A DNA stretch of 64,000 nucleotides from an uncultured Candidatus Saccharibacteria bacterium (lineage in GTDB: Bacteria; Patescibacteriota; Saccharimonadia; Saccharimonadales; Saccharimonadaceae): the NCBI GenBank assembly GCA_947166125.1, contig CAMVCW010000002.1, positions 124,001 to 188,000 on the forward strand. The letters run 5' to 3'. This document shows positions 37,564 through 47,139 of the stretch, piece after piece (position 1 is the stretch's first letter; each line of letters begins with the position of its first letter). The notes under the pieces are model-generated. The model was given only the letters and a program-made list of their open reading frames with translations. It ran no database searches and was not told the DNA's origin. A program made the translations under genes and the position numbers.

Positions 37564-37652
37564 CGGACGGGCGGCCGAGCTTGGGGGACACCCGACGCGC
37601 GCAGGCGGTAACCGAGCACGGTGGGGGAAAATGCGAGGACAGGACCCGTCCG
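37564..37652. repeat. GC-rich structured repeat, copy 2
   Basis: Outer stem CGGACGGG/CCCGUCCG; core nearly identical to 16340-16423. Confidence 0.65.
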
Positions 37653-37704
37653 AATTTGCACTTTTATTTATTACTTGTGCTATAATTATGGAAAAGGAGG
37701 TCTC

Positions 37705-38640
37705 GTGCAATTAATCGTAATCTTATTAGCCACGGTTTCTATATTGACTTTTCTGTCTGGCGCAATTGTATTTTTCGGTGCGTCTAAGGGTGACCGCGTG
37801 CGTTCGGCGTGGTATTTCGCTGCTGCAATTTTTGCCACTGCCTGGATGGCATCTATTGCTACTTTTATGGTAGCCACACCGGACCGTGCCAACGTCATTG
37901 GCTGGCATGTCAACTGGACTTTCATTAGTGCAATTTTTCTAGACGCGGCGTTTTTGGGCTATGGGGCCTGGCAAAAAAAATACGGTAAGATAGCTACGCT
38001 CCTCTTCTTATTTTTGGGGTTAATGGTCAGTTTGGCCATTGCTTTCAATCCCTCTTCGCTCTATTCGGATGTAATTCTAAGCAATACCGGTAATAGTGTA
38101 ACTATGCGGATGGGGCCAGTATACTTTTCTTACATTGCCTTCTTTGGCGCAATTGTTCCAGTTATTATTTCGGTATTTTTCCATCAATTCTTGAAATCTA
38201 GATCCAAGCGCAAGCGCGGTGGTGACATTATCACTATGATAAGCTTTGCGGTTTCTAGCACCATCGTATTGATTGTCAACTTGATTTTGCCATTACTGAA
38301 TAACTGGACATTAATTTGGCTTGGGCCTCTGGCTCTTGCAGTGACCATTTTGGGTGTCTATTACACCATTTTACGCTATCGTATGCTTAACCTTTCGTCT
38401 ATTTGGCTACGTATCTTCTCGTATATTGTAGTAATCGCGTCTATCGCCATTGTCTATATGATTATCTTTTCTATGATCTTCGCAGCGCTTTTCCGTGGCT
38501 CCACCCCGTCTACGGAGGTAATTGTCCTCAACTTTATTATGATATTAATCTTCATTACCTTGATTCCGGCGCTCAATACCTTGATGACGCATATTCGCTC
38601 GCTTATTATGGGGCAAGATTCTAACAAGGAACAAAAATAA
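37705..38640 (+). CDS. 7-TM sensor-like membrane protein (HisKA_7TM-like, no kinase domain)
   Basis: SD AAAGGAGG before GTG at 37705; about seven hydrophobic segments; no H/N/G boxes. Confidence 0.55.
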   Translation: MQLIVILLATVSILTFLSGAIVFFGASKGDRVRSAWYFAAAIFATAWMASIATFMVATPDRANVIGWHVNWTFISAIFLDAAFLGYGAWQKKYGKIATLLFLFLGLMVSLAIAFNPSSLYSDVILSNTGNSVTMRMGPVYFSYIAFFGAIVPVIISVFFHQFLKSRSKRKRGGDIITMISFAVSSTIVLIVNLILPLLNNWTLIWLGPLALAVTILGVYYTILRYRMLNLSSIWLRIFSYIVVIASIAIVYMIIFSMIFAALFRGSTPSTEVIVLNFIMILIFITLIPALNTLMTHIRSLIMGQDSNKEQK

Positions 38641-39596
38641 TGGAAACCGAACGCCCGAATAAAAACCGCATGACGGTCTTGCTTTCGCTTAATGCGGCTG
38701 CTATCTTGATCGTGGGCGTGCTAATCGCCAGTGCCATTTGGCTAAACGGCGGAATTCAATTCCGCGCCGTAGACGAGCGTTCCGATATTGTTGGTGATAC
38801 CGCTGGCGAAATGGAACTGCTAGAATCTGTTTCTGATTCTGACTCCGAAGTAGACGTATCCGTGATTGGTAATGACGATTACGTGTCCACTGCCAGCCAT
38901 GAATTCGATAGTTCCGCCGTACCCTCCGGTAAGCTCTGGAATGAAAAAGCTATCACCATCTATGCCACACCAGATACTGACATCTGTGTAGGTGGAGGTT
39001 TGTCTAATCTCGGTGAAATGTATTGGCAGACTTCAGATACTAATGTAATTGGCGGTTTTTATGATTCAGCCCGTACTTGGCTAGGTTATAACAATGACAC
39101 CTGTCGCTACCCAGTCATCAATGGTACGGGTACTACTACAATTACCGCGGGTACTTATGATGGCCTACGTAAAGACTCCATCACTGTCACGGTTATTGAT
39201 CCTCCAGCAGAGCAATGGGAACACGAAGTGTTAACTCTAGTTAATAAAATACGTATCAAAAACAATCTCGGCCAACTAGCCTGGGGCGACACCTGTAGTT
39301 CCGCTGCAGATATTCGCGCCAATGAAACAATGACGCTTTATGCCCACACTCGTCCAGATGGTAGTAGCTGGTCTACTGTATGCCCTGCGCCAGATTCTGG
39401 TGGTACTAGTGGTGAAAATCTAGCCATCGGTAATGCGGCAGTTTCGCCAGCCACCGTGGTAGCACTTTGGATGGGTTCAGAGTCCCACCGGGCCAATATT
39501 TTAAACCCAGATTACACTAAACTCGCCGTAGGGTTTGTCTTTGATCCTAGCTCTACTTATCGTACTTATTGGTCGCAATTCTTTAGTACTTATTAA
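38640..39596 (+). CDS. CAP (SCP/PR1)-domain secreted protein
   Basis: ORF; VLTLVNKIRIKNNLGQLAW, MTLYAHTRPDGSSWSTVCP, GENLAIGN, WMGSESHRANILNPDYTKLAVGF. Confidence 0.85.
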   Translation: METERPNKNRMTVLLSLNAAAILIVGVLIASAIWLNGGIQFRAVDERSDIVGDTAGEMELLESVSDSDSEVDVSVIGNDDYVSTASHEFDSSAVPSGKLWNEKAITIYATPDTDICVGGGLSNLGEMYWQTSDTNVIGGFYDSARTWLGYNNDTCRYPVINGTGTTTITAGTYDGLRKDSITVTVIDPPAEQWEHEVLTLVNKIRIKNNLGQLAWGDTCSSAADIRANETMTLYAHTRPDGSSWSTVCPAPDSGGTSGENLAIGNAAVSPATVVALWMGSESHRANILNPDYTKLAVGFVFDPSSTYRTYWSQFFSTY

Positions 39597-40536
39597 ATTC
39601 TTCTTCAATCATTGTGCCAAGTTTACGGATTTGCTGATACGGTACTTTATTCGTCATTACGACTACGATAAAATGCCGATCTTTCTCCGGAAATTCTATA
39701 ATCGCCGCATCATTATAAATATCCCAAACTTTTTCTTCATCATTATACGCCCACCCAACTTTATTATATACGTTCACCGCATCTGAAAATCCACTTGGCA
39801 ACCCCTGCCGCCAATTATACTCTGTAACAGGTTGGTTTAAAAATGAGTCTTTCATTTTAGCAATTAGTTTTTCATCATTGATATCCGTATGATCATAAAA
39901 TCTTTTCATCATTTTGGCAATATCATTAGGAGTAGAAACGAGGTCCTCTACACTGGTGTTTGTAATGCCAAAATCATCGGCTACGATTTTTTCTAGTTTG
40001 TCATGTCCTATCATTCGCCACAAAGTTTCTGCACAGTCAGAATTAGACTCGCGTACCGCCAAGTCTAGGCATTCTAAAATTATACGCCCGGTATCGCCGG
40101 CGGCGTCACCCTCTCTCCACTCGCCCTGTTCAATTTTGCGATATCCTTCATATACCACAAAAAGCTTATACAGTGATGCCGTAGCAAAACTTCGGTTGGA
40201 ATTGTATTCTGCTACTACTTCATCTCGATCTAAATCATATATCAATACGCCTTTATTACCATCAATATTTTTTACCCAGTTATCTATCATCGTCTGGAAG
40301 TCTATCTTTTTAGGCTCTACCTCTGTTTTTTCGGGTGAAACATACGCGCTTTCCTCATTTGTAATAATATTATTCTCTGTAATATTGTCTGCGCCATCTA
40401 TTATTCCAGTCGCTAAATAATAAATAATAAATAGTCCAGTCATCATAAAAATAGCAATTAGTGCAACTAAAACTATTCGCGATTCGCTACCCTCGCGTAC
40501 TATGGCCTCGCGCTGATTAGTCTCGCTATAAACCAT
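39583..40536 (-). CDS. Serine hydrolase (class A beta-lactamase-like)
   Basis: ORF; FATASLYKLFVV (SxxK), ESNSDCAE, VYNKVGWAY. Confidence 0.72.
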   Translation of the reverse strand: MVYSETNQREAIVREGSESRIVLVALIAIFMMTGLFIIYYLATGIIDGADNITENNIITNEESAYVSPEKTEVEPKKIDFQTMIDNWVKNIDGNKGVLIYDLDRDEVVAEYNSNRSFATASLYKLFVVYEGYRKIEQGEWREGDAAGDTGRIILECLDLAVRESNSDCAETLWRMIGHDKLEKIVADDFGITNTSVEDLVSTPNDIAKMMKRFYDHTDINDEKLIAKMKDSFLNQPVTEYNWRQGLPSGFSDAVNVYNKVGWAYNDEEKVWDIYNDAAIIEFPEKDRHFIVVVMTNKVPYQQIRKLGTMIEEEFNKY

Positions 40537-41978
40537 TCCGCGGTCTCCTTATCTAAGAGTTTTGTTTGCATATTACTATCGTAAACAGTTGGCGTAATCC
40601 TAGTCTGTAATAATTTCCCCTTATAGAAATAATGTTCCAAAATTAAACTTCTGGTAGTTCCCGGCCACCAAATCTGATCAAAAAACAAATTACCTAAGCC
40701 GTAATATATTGCGCCATCGCCATATAGTTCAAAAGTTTGTGGCTGATGCGCACTGGTGCCTACTACCACATTGGCCCCCAAATCTATCAAATGGCGGAAA
40801 AAACCAACTTGATCCCCAGCAGCCGAATCTGCATAGTCGCAAGTGGTATCCTCTGTTTCTGAAGCATAGCCACTACACTCATAATACTGAATATCCACGA
40901 TCACAAAATCTCCGCGCTCTTTAGCCGCAGCGATTTCTGCCACTGCATTTTCTTCGTAATATTGATTGGCGCCAGGCGTATCGCCATAAGTAGCTCCACC
41001 AGTGGATAAATTATATGCCAAAAAGGTAATATTGGTACCCTTAGCATCTAATTCTAATGGCACGGCTGCCGCATCAGCTGTTTTACCGCCACCCACTATT
41101 TTAATATTATTTTGCTCGTAAATATCAATCGTATCGCTAGCTGCATTATTACCACAATCTTGATTATGATTTCCTGTTAGCTCCACGATATCCAATCCAA
41201 TCGCCGTCAAAACATCTATAAATCTCGGATCAGAACATATATTGTGCGCCGTCGCCATATCGGTAAAAGAAGATTCGTTGGAAGTATGAGTTAAATCAAA
41301 TGCAGACAGATAATCTTTAATCTTTTCTGCAAAATAAGTTGCATCGCCGCCTACGCTATTTAGTTTTGCGTTCATCCCGCGGCTCATTGCTGTAACGCCA
41401 GTTTGCGCCAAGCTCAGTACGCTAGATTTTTCTGGCCACTGTTTTGCGAAAGTATTAGTCACCAGTGGAGCTATTTCTTCGTCATATTTTTCAGAATCGA
41501 AATCGATCACTCTAAACGTAGCTCCGCTATTGAAATCATCTAAATAATATTCGCCATCCACAGCTAATAATTTTTTGGTAAAATCTAAATCCTCTACCGA
41601 AATAATTTTATATTCATCATCGGTAAATTCACTTGTATCGGTTCGAGCATCGTAAAAATCCGTCACCGGTACAGATATTTCATATAGCAATTCACCCTCA
41701 TGAAGCTCCGGCATAGTAGAATACTCTTTTGCGCTGATCTTCACATCCTTATCCAAATCTACTTCTTCGGTAAAAATTGTTTTTAATTTTGCTAGTTCTT
41801 CTTTTGTCAGGCTTTCATCATAATACACCACACCAGGCACACGAAAAATTCCGGTTTTCGTAATAAATTGTATTCCTAGAAACGCCCCCACAAACACCAC
41901 CGCAAATATCGCAAATCCCCCAAAGAATAATTTCGTTCGATTTCGCTTCCTACGAATCATACCAAAATTATACCACAC
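40500..41978 (-). CDS. CapA-family protein
   Basis: ORF; VELTGNHNQDCG, VDIQYYECSG, VVGTSAHQPQTFELYGDGAIYYGLGNLFFDQ. Confidence 0.8.
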   Translation of the reverse strand: MWYNFGMIRRKRNRTKLFFGGFAIFAVVFVGAFLGIQFITKTGIFRVPGVVYYDESLTKEELAKLKTIFTEEVDLDKDVKISAKEYSTMPELHEGELLYEISVPVTDFYDARTDTSEFTDDEYKIISVEDLDFTKKLLAVDGEYYLDDFNSGATFRVIDFDSEKYDEEIAPLVTNTFAKQWPEKSSVLSLAQTGVTAMSRGMNAKLNSVGGDATYFAEKIKDYLSAFDLTHTSNESSFTDMATAHNICSDPRFIDVLTAIGLDIVELTGNHNQDCGNNAASDTIDIYEQNNIKIVGGGKTADAAAVPLELDAKGTNITFLAYNLSTGGATYGDTPGANQYYEENAVAEIAAAKERGDFVIVDIQYYECSGYASETEDTTCDYADSAAGDQVGFFRHLIDLGANVVVGTSAHQPQTFELYGDGAIYYGLGNLFFDQIWWPGTTRSLILEHYFYKGKLLQTRITPTVYDSNMQTKLLDKETAEWFIARLISARP

Positions 41979-41999
41979 TCCATATGATATAATAAGTTT

Positions 42000-43952
42000 A
42001 TGTTTAAATGGCGCACCAAGGATATATGTGAGAAAGATATTTTGTCTCCGGACGGTCGCTTAAAGTGCCATTTTTCTCTTAAATCTGGACATATCTCATA
42101 TTCCGTATCCAGAAATGATAAAGTCATTATCCGTCCATCCAAATTGGGCTTCCTAATCTGTGGCGAAAATCCTCTGCGTGACAATCTTAAACTCATTCGC
42201 ACACATACTCGAAAACATGATGAAATTATAGAACTTCAGTGGGGCGAAGATCGCTATATCCAGAATACTTACACCGAGACGGCCTTTTACCTGGCCGAGG
42301 GTAAAGAACCCAAACGTATCTTTACTCTCAGATTTCGCGTTTTTAACGACAGTGTAGCTTTTCGCTATGAAATCCCGCCTCAGCCCAAATTTCGTCGCAT
42401 TACCATCAAAGACGAGCTCACCGAATTTAACCTAGATCTCAATACCACTGTCTGGAAAATCCCCGCCTATCAGCCAGATCGCTACGAATATAATTACGAA
42501 AAATCCGCCGTTTACGATCTTCAAAATTCCGTTCACACCCCACTTACGCTTCGCACACCCAATGGTTACTATCTTGCCATCCACGAGGCTGCGCTTTACA
42601 ATTATGGCTCCATGACAATTAAACTAAACGCTCAGAATATTCTCAAGGCCGATATTACACCTCTTTCCGATGGTACTAAGGCCCACATCAATTTACCGTT
42701 CAATACGCCTTGGCGACTAATTATGGTCGCAAGTTCCGCTATCGAACTCACCGCAAATCGTACAATGTATGCCCTCAACAAAGCCCCCACTCAAGATTTT
42801 AACTGGGTCCACACGCTTAAGTTTATTGGTATTTGGTGGGCTATGTATGTGGGCGAATGGACATGGGCACCAGGCGAACGTCACGGAGCCACCACCGAGC
42901 ACGCCAAGGAATACATCGACGCCGCCGTCCGTCTTGGTATCTCTGGCCTCCTTATCGAAGGCTGGAACGAAGGTTGGGAGGGTGATTGGTTAGAAAATGG
43001 TATTAATAATAAATTTACCGTCGCTACATCAGATTTCAACTTGGAAGAAGTCGCTACCTATGCCACAGAACATAACATTGAGCTGGTCGGACATCATGAA
43101 ACCGTCGGTTTTGTTGATAACTACGAAAAACAACTAGAGGCTGCCTATAGTTATTATGCCGCCAATAATATCCACTATATCAAAACCGGTTATGCTGGTA
43201 GTATGATGATGATAAACGGTCGCCGCGAATTCCATCATTCTCAGCTCGGCGTTAACCATTATCAAAAAACCGTAGAACTAGCTGCTAAAAACCATATTTG
43301 TCTAGATATTCATGAACCTATCAAAGGCACCGGTATCGAACGTACCTGGCCTAATCTCCTTAGCCGCGAAGGTGCTCGCGGCCAAGAATACGAGGGCGGC
43401 GCACTTAGTCCCTCGCATGCTTGTTTCCTGCCCTATACTCGCCTGCTCGCCGGTGGGATGGATTACACTAGCGGCATTTTCGATCTCGCTAATAGCGTCA
43501 AGCGTATGGCTACTACCTTAGCGCGTCAAGTGGCCTACTTTGTCACTATCTATTCTGGCATGGCTATGGCCGCCGACCGTCCGTTTATTTACGAAGATCG
43601 CTTTCCAAATGTCTTTAAGTTTATCCGCGCCGTCCCCACCAATTTCGAAAAAACTTTACCCTTACTCGGTGAAATTGGCGAGTATTATGTCGTTGCTCGC
43701 AAAGATCGTGAATCTGCAGATTGGTTCCTAGGTGGCGTTACCAACGAAAATGGCCGGCGCGTGCATATCGATTTAGATTTTCTAGATAGCGGTGCTTACC
43801 AGGCCACCATCTATGCCGACAGCGACGATGCTCATTACCGCGAAAATCCATTTGGTATCAATATTCAGCAAAAACACATTGGTCGTGGCGAAGCGCTAGA
43901 TATCTATATGGCTCCTGGGGGCGGTTTTGCGATACACTTGAAGAAACTCTAA
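42000..43952 (+). CDS. Glycoside hydrolase family 97 protein
   Basis: ORF; NDSVAFRYEIP, GISGLLIEGWNEGW, KTGYAG, DIHEPIKGTGIERTWPNLLSREGARGQEY. Confidence 0.85.
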   Translation: MFKWRTKDICEKDILSPDGRLKCHFSLKSGHISYSVSRNDKVIIRPSKLGFLICGENPLRDNLKLIRTHTRKHDEIIELQWGEDRYIQNTYTETAFYLAEGKEPKRIFTLRFRVFNDSVAFRYEIPPQPKFRRITIKDELTEFNLDLNTTVWKIPAYQPDRYEYNYEKSAVYDLQNSVHTPLTLRTPNGYYLAIHEAALYNYGSMTIKLNAQNILKADITPLSDGTKAHINLPFNTPWRLIMVASSAIELTANRTMYALNKAPTQDFNWVHTLKFIGIWWAMYVGEWTWAPGERHGATTEHAKEYIDAAVRLGISGLLIEGWNEGWEGDWLENGINNKFTVATSDFNLEEVATYATEHNIELVGHHETVGFVDNYEKQLEAAYSYYAANNIHYIKTGYAGSMMMINGRREFHHSQLGVNHYQKTVELAAKNHICLDIHEPIKGTGIERTWPNLLSREGARGQEYEGGALSPSHACFLPYTRLLAGGMDYTSGIFDLANSVKRMATTLARQVAYFVTIYSGMAMAADRPFIYEDRFPNVFKFIRAVPTNFEKTLPLLGEIGEYYVVARKDRESADWFLGGVTNENGRRVHIDLDFLDSGAYQATIYADSDDAHYRENPFGINIQQKHIGRGEALDIYMAPGGGFAIHLKKL

Positions 43953-44446
43953 TCTTTTATCTCGGCCGTAATCATTAGCCGATGTGTAGCGTCACCACCG
44001 TCTAGTAAATCCCCTGTGCAAGTCATAATTTCTAAAGTTTGTTTTTCAGTGGATGCCAGGATTTTACTCATATCGACATTAGCTTTTTCTAATACTTTTA
44101 TATTTTTAACTACATAAATGCCATTGTCATAATTTATCTCATCGCCTATTTTTACATTATTAAGATTTTGGAATACCGTGGTGGAGTGTCCGATTAGTAA
44201 AGTTTTATTGTTGGCCCTACTAAAGCTACCTACAATGGCATCTGGTGTTTTAAGCTCGCGATTTTCTAATTGCAATGTGACTACATCAGTAGTTAGGTTA
44301 ATGCTCGGAATATTTAGTTTTGTCGATATTTCATAATTTTTTGCTGCTTCGGCTGGTTGCAGACCCCAAATCACATAGGCCCCAAAAACCGCTACATATA
44401 GCCCTATCAAAACAGCTCTAAGGTTTAACCGTTTCTTGAGTTCCAC
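43949..44446 (-). CDS. Sortase
   Basis: ORF; TLLIGHSTTVF, LEIMTCTGDLLDGGDATHRL; GTG start after AAGGAGGAGA. Confidence 0.78.
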   Translation of the reverse strand: MELKKRLNLRAVLIGLYVAVFGAYVIWGLQPAEAAKNYEISTKLNIPSINLTTDVVTLQLENRELKTPDAIVGSFSRANNKTLLIGHSTTVFQNLNNVKIGDEINYDNGIYVVKNIKVLEKANVDMSKILASTEKQTLEIMTCTGDLLDGGDATHRLMITAEIKD

Positions 44447-44553
44447 ACTCTCCTCCTTGATTTCATTATAGCACAAGCTTAATTGAAAAATGGTAATTTT
44501 GGTTATGATTTTTCGCAATTTTTCACCACAACAATTTTTCTGTGCTATACTAA

Positions 44554-44773
44554 AAGTGCGATACTTAATCATAATTTAAAAGCCAATTTATTTTATGAAT
44601 TGGTCTAGCTAAAAGAAAAACTTGGCACCGTAAGGACCAACCTTTTAGTTAGATCAATTGGCTTAAATGGTTAGGTATCGCACCTTGCGGTGCCATTTTT
44701 GTATACGCCTTTTCATAAATTTACAAGATGGCACCGCAACCTAAGTGAAAAAACTCTAAGTGAGGTAAACATA
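44554..44773 (+). promoter_or_regulatory. Structured 5' leader, family copy 3
   Basis: P1 44556-44571/44668-44683; A GGCACCGTAAGG 44624-44635; B CCTTGCGGTGCC 44683-44694; A' ATGGCACCGCA 44728-44738; TGcTATACT promoter. Confidence 0.8.
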
Positions 44774-46396
44774 ATGCGGTGTAAGAAAAACATAATATTG
44801 AGTTTAGAAATCTTAATATCATTTTATAGAAACATAATAAGCCATTTAACAGAGAAGGTAAAAATCATAACATTAAGTTTAGTAATCATAATGTTAAGTT
44901 TTGCAAACATAGCATTATGTTCTTCTAATATATTTAATAATTCTAATGTTTCTGCCTTAGACTATTCTAGTAATGTAGGTATAGGGTTTACCTTTAATCC
45001 TACGTTATCAGTAAATATATCTCCTAATGATTTGATTATTCCTAATCTCGCACCAGGCACCACTAGTGATAGTAATATAATAAATGTATCCGTAGCTACT
45101 AATGCTTCTCATGGTTATACATTATCTGCTACAGTAGGTGATAGTTTACATAATAATACTAATCTAACCCATGCTAATAATACTGATATATTTAGTAGTA
45201 TTGCTATGGATGCAAATTTAGCTAACTTAACTACGGATAATACTTGGGGTTATAGCTATAAAAACAATATAGCCACTACCCCTACTTGGTCTAGTTATTC
45301 CGGTTTATCTAATTCAGCGAGTAAAGTATTATTTAATACAGATAATAATTCTAGTAGCTCCGTAGACTTTAAGATAGCCGCCAAAGCAAGTGAAACTCAG
45401 CCTAGTGGAATATACACAGGGACTATTAACTTTGCTGCAACTACTAAACCAATACCAAAGACTATAGACGATATAGCTTACATGCAAACATTTGCAGAAT
45501 TAGACGCAGTAGATCTAGCCAGTGTTAAGAGCTCTATGACTTTAAATAGTGCATATATGTTAAAAGATATTAGGGATGAAAAAGAATATTATGTTACTAG
45601 ATTAGAAGACGGTAATGTGTGGATGACACAAAACCTAGATTTAGATTTATCACATGATAGACCACTCACTTCTAATGATACAGATTTGAATGATAGCTCT
45701 TTATCTGGTGCATATAGTGTAGGATACACATACGATACTAGTGACAATATTATATCTTGGACTCCTAAAAATACTACCAGAGATTATCAAAATAATACCG
45801 GTACAGCATGGGTTAATAACAATAATATGGCTTATTCCTTAGATCCAGGTGAATGGTATTGGGATGGAGATGATAGCGGTACTACAGCTTGTAATTATCT
45901 CACTACTGCTTGCGATCATTTCTCACAGACTCAGTCAGAAACCAATACCCATCTATCCATAGGCAATTATTATAACTGGAGCGCAACAATAGCTAGTGAT
46001 AATGGTAGTAGTTTAACTGCTAGTACTTATAATGATGTTACATTAAACCCACAAAATTCTATTTGTCCTAAAGGATGGAGATTACCAACTATATCCAGCC
46101 AATCTAATATAGTCTCAGGTTCTACCAATGAGTTTGCTAGATTGAATTATTTATATAATAGTGGCGCCACAAACACCGATATCAGGTTAATCTCTAGTCC
46201 ATTGTGGTTTGTAAGGGCCGGCCTCGTCAGCAGCAACGGTAATCTTGTCTATTCGGGCTCTGGAACAGGCTATTGGCCTAGTACGGTCTACGGTAGTGGC
46301 CAAGCCTACTACCTGGACTTCTCTGCTACTAACGTTAATCCGACCAACCATGTCAATATGTTCTTCGGGAGGTCTGTGCGCTGCGTCGCGCGCTAG
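44774..46396 (+). CDS. Secreted FISUMP-domain surface protein, paralog 3
   Basis: ORF; SALDYSSNVGIGFTFNPTLS, MTQNLDLDLS, CPKGWRLPTIS, GYWPSTVYGSGQAYYLDF...RSVRCVAR. Confidence 0.82.
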   Translation: MRCKKNIILSLEILISFYRNIISHLTEKVKIITLSLVIIMLSFANIALCSSNIFNNSNVSALDYSSNVGIGFTFNPTLSVNISPNDLIIPNLAPGTTSDSNIINVSVATNASHGYTLSATVGDSLHNNTNLTHANNTDIFSSIAMDANLANLTTDNTWGYSYKNNIATTPTWSSYSGLSNSASKVLFNTDNNSSSSVDFKIAAKASETQPSGIYTGTINFAATTKPIPKTIDDIAYMQTFAELDAVDLASVKSSMTLNSAYMLKDIRDEKEYYVTRLEDGNVWMTQNLDLDLSHDRPLTSNDTDLNDSSLSGAYSVGYTYDTSDNIISWTPKNTTRDYQNNTGTAWVNNNNMAYSLDPGEWYWDGDDSGTTACNYLTTACDHFSQTQSETNTHLSIGNYYNWSATIASDNGSSLTASTYNDVTLNPQNSICPKGWRLPTISSQSNIVSGSTNEFARLNYLYNSGATNTDIRLISSPLWFVRAGLVSSNGNLVYSGSGTGYWPSTVYGSGQAYYLDFSATNVNPTNHVNMFFGRSVRCVAR

Positions 46397-46461
46397 TATT
46401 CAACAGTTTCCAAACCTAATTTTAATAGCATTGAGTAAACTAAAGCCCTATTTTTTCCCTA

Positions 46462-46576
46462 ATTAATTCCAACGGAATTAATTAGATAACAACCAAAATT
46501 GAATTGGAATTGACTTCCAATTCAATTTTCTAGCTAGCCTCTTTTGTTGACCTTTTCTACCTCCGGAGAAAAGGTC
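46462..46576. repeat. Tandem-hairpin intergenic element, includes a 35-bp palindrome also present at 48692
   Basis: AATTAATTCC/GGAATTAATT; AAAATTGAATTGGAATTGACTTCCAATTCAATTTT (46495-46529); TGACCTTTTCT/AGAAAAGGTCA. Confidence 0.75.
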
Positions 46577-46584
46577 AGAAGGAG

Positions 46585-47130
46585 TTATACCCCCGGGCTA
46601 AACATTTTCAACTTCTTCTCGTGTACTTTATAGTTTTTATCGTGCTTTCCCACTTCCGCCCAAAAAGCTTTAGAATGATCCATATGGTTTAGATGTGCCA
46701 ACTCGTGCAGTATCACATAGTCACGCAACACTTCCGGTACCTTCATCAGACCAATATTTAAAGAAATCGTCCGATTGGATGAACAACTTCCCCATCGCGT
46801 ATTTGCATGTGATAGTCTGCATTTATCATATGTATAGCCATACAATTTAGCATAATACTCCAGCCGATACGGCAAATATTCTTTTGCCCGTTTCATGAGT
46901 TGTTTTTTCTGGTAATCACGCGCTCGTTGTTCACGCGGATCCTTCACGGGTAATTTCTCACGAATCATTCTACGATTACTAGTTAAAAATCTCTTCGCCA
47001 AAAACTCCGAAGTGTATTGCGGTACGGACATTTGCAATCTGCCCGACGTAGAAATAGAAAACTTAATATTCCGCGCCAGTGGGCTTTTGCGCACAATTAC
47101 TTCACCAAATTCTTTATCTTCAATAATCAT
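46585..47130 (-). CDS. YgjP/WLM-like zinc metallopeptidase (DUF45)
   Basis: ORF; RWGSCSSNRTISLN, VILHELAHLNHMDHSKAFW. Confidence 0.85.
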   Translation of the reverse strand: MIIEDKEFGEVIVRKSPLARNIKFSISTSGRLQMSVPQYTSEFLAKRFLTSNRRMIREKLPVKDPREQRARDYQKKQLMKRAKEYLPYRLEYYAKLYGYTYDKCRLSHANTRWGSCSSNRTISLNIGLMKVPEVLRDYVILHELAHLNHMDHSKAFWAEVGKHDKNYKVHEKKLKMFSPGV

Positions 47131-47139
47131 TGAAATAAA

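Noticed and set aside
44447-44572. Upstream extension of the sortase ORF to 44572
   Set aside because: It would overlap leader copy 3; the SD AAGGAGGAGA precedes the GTG at 44446.
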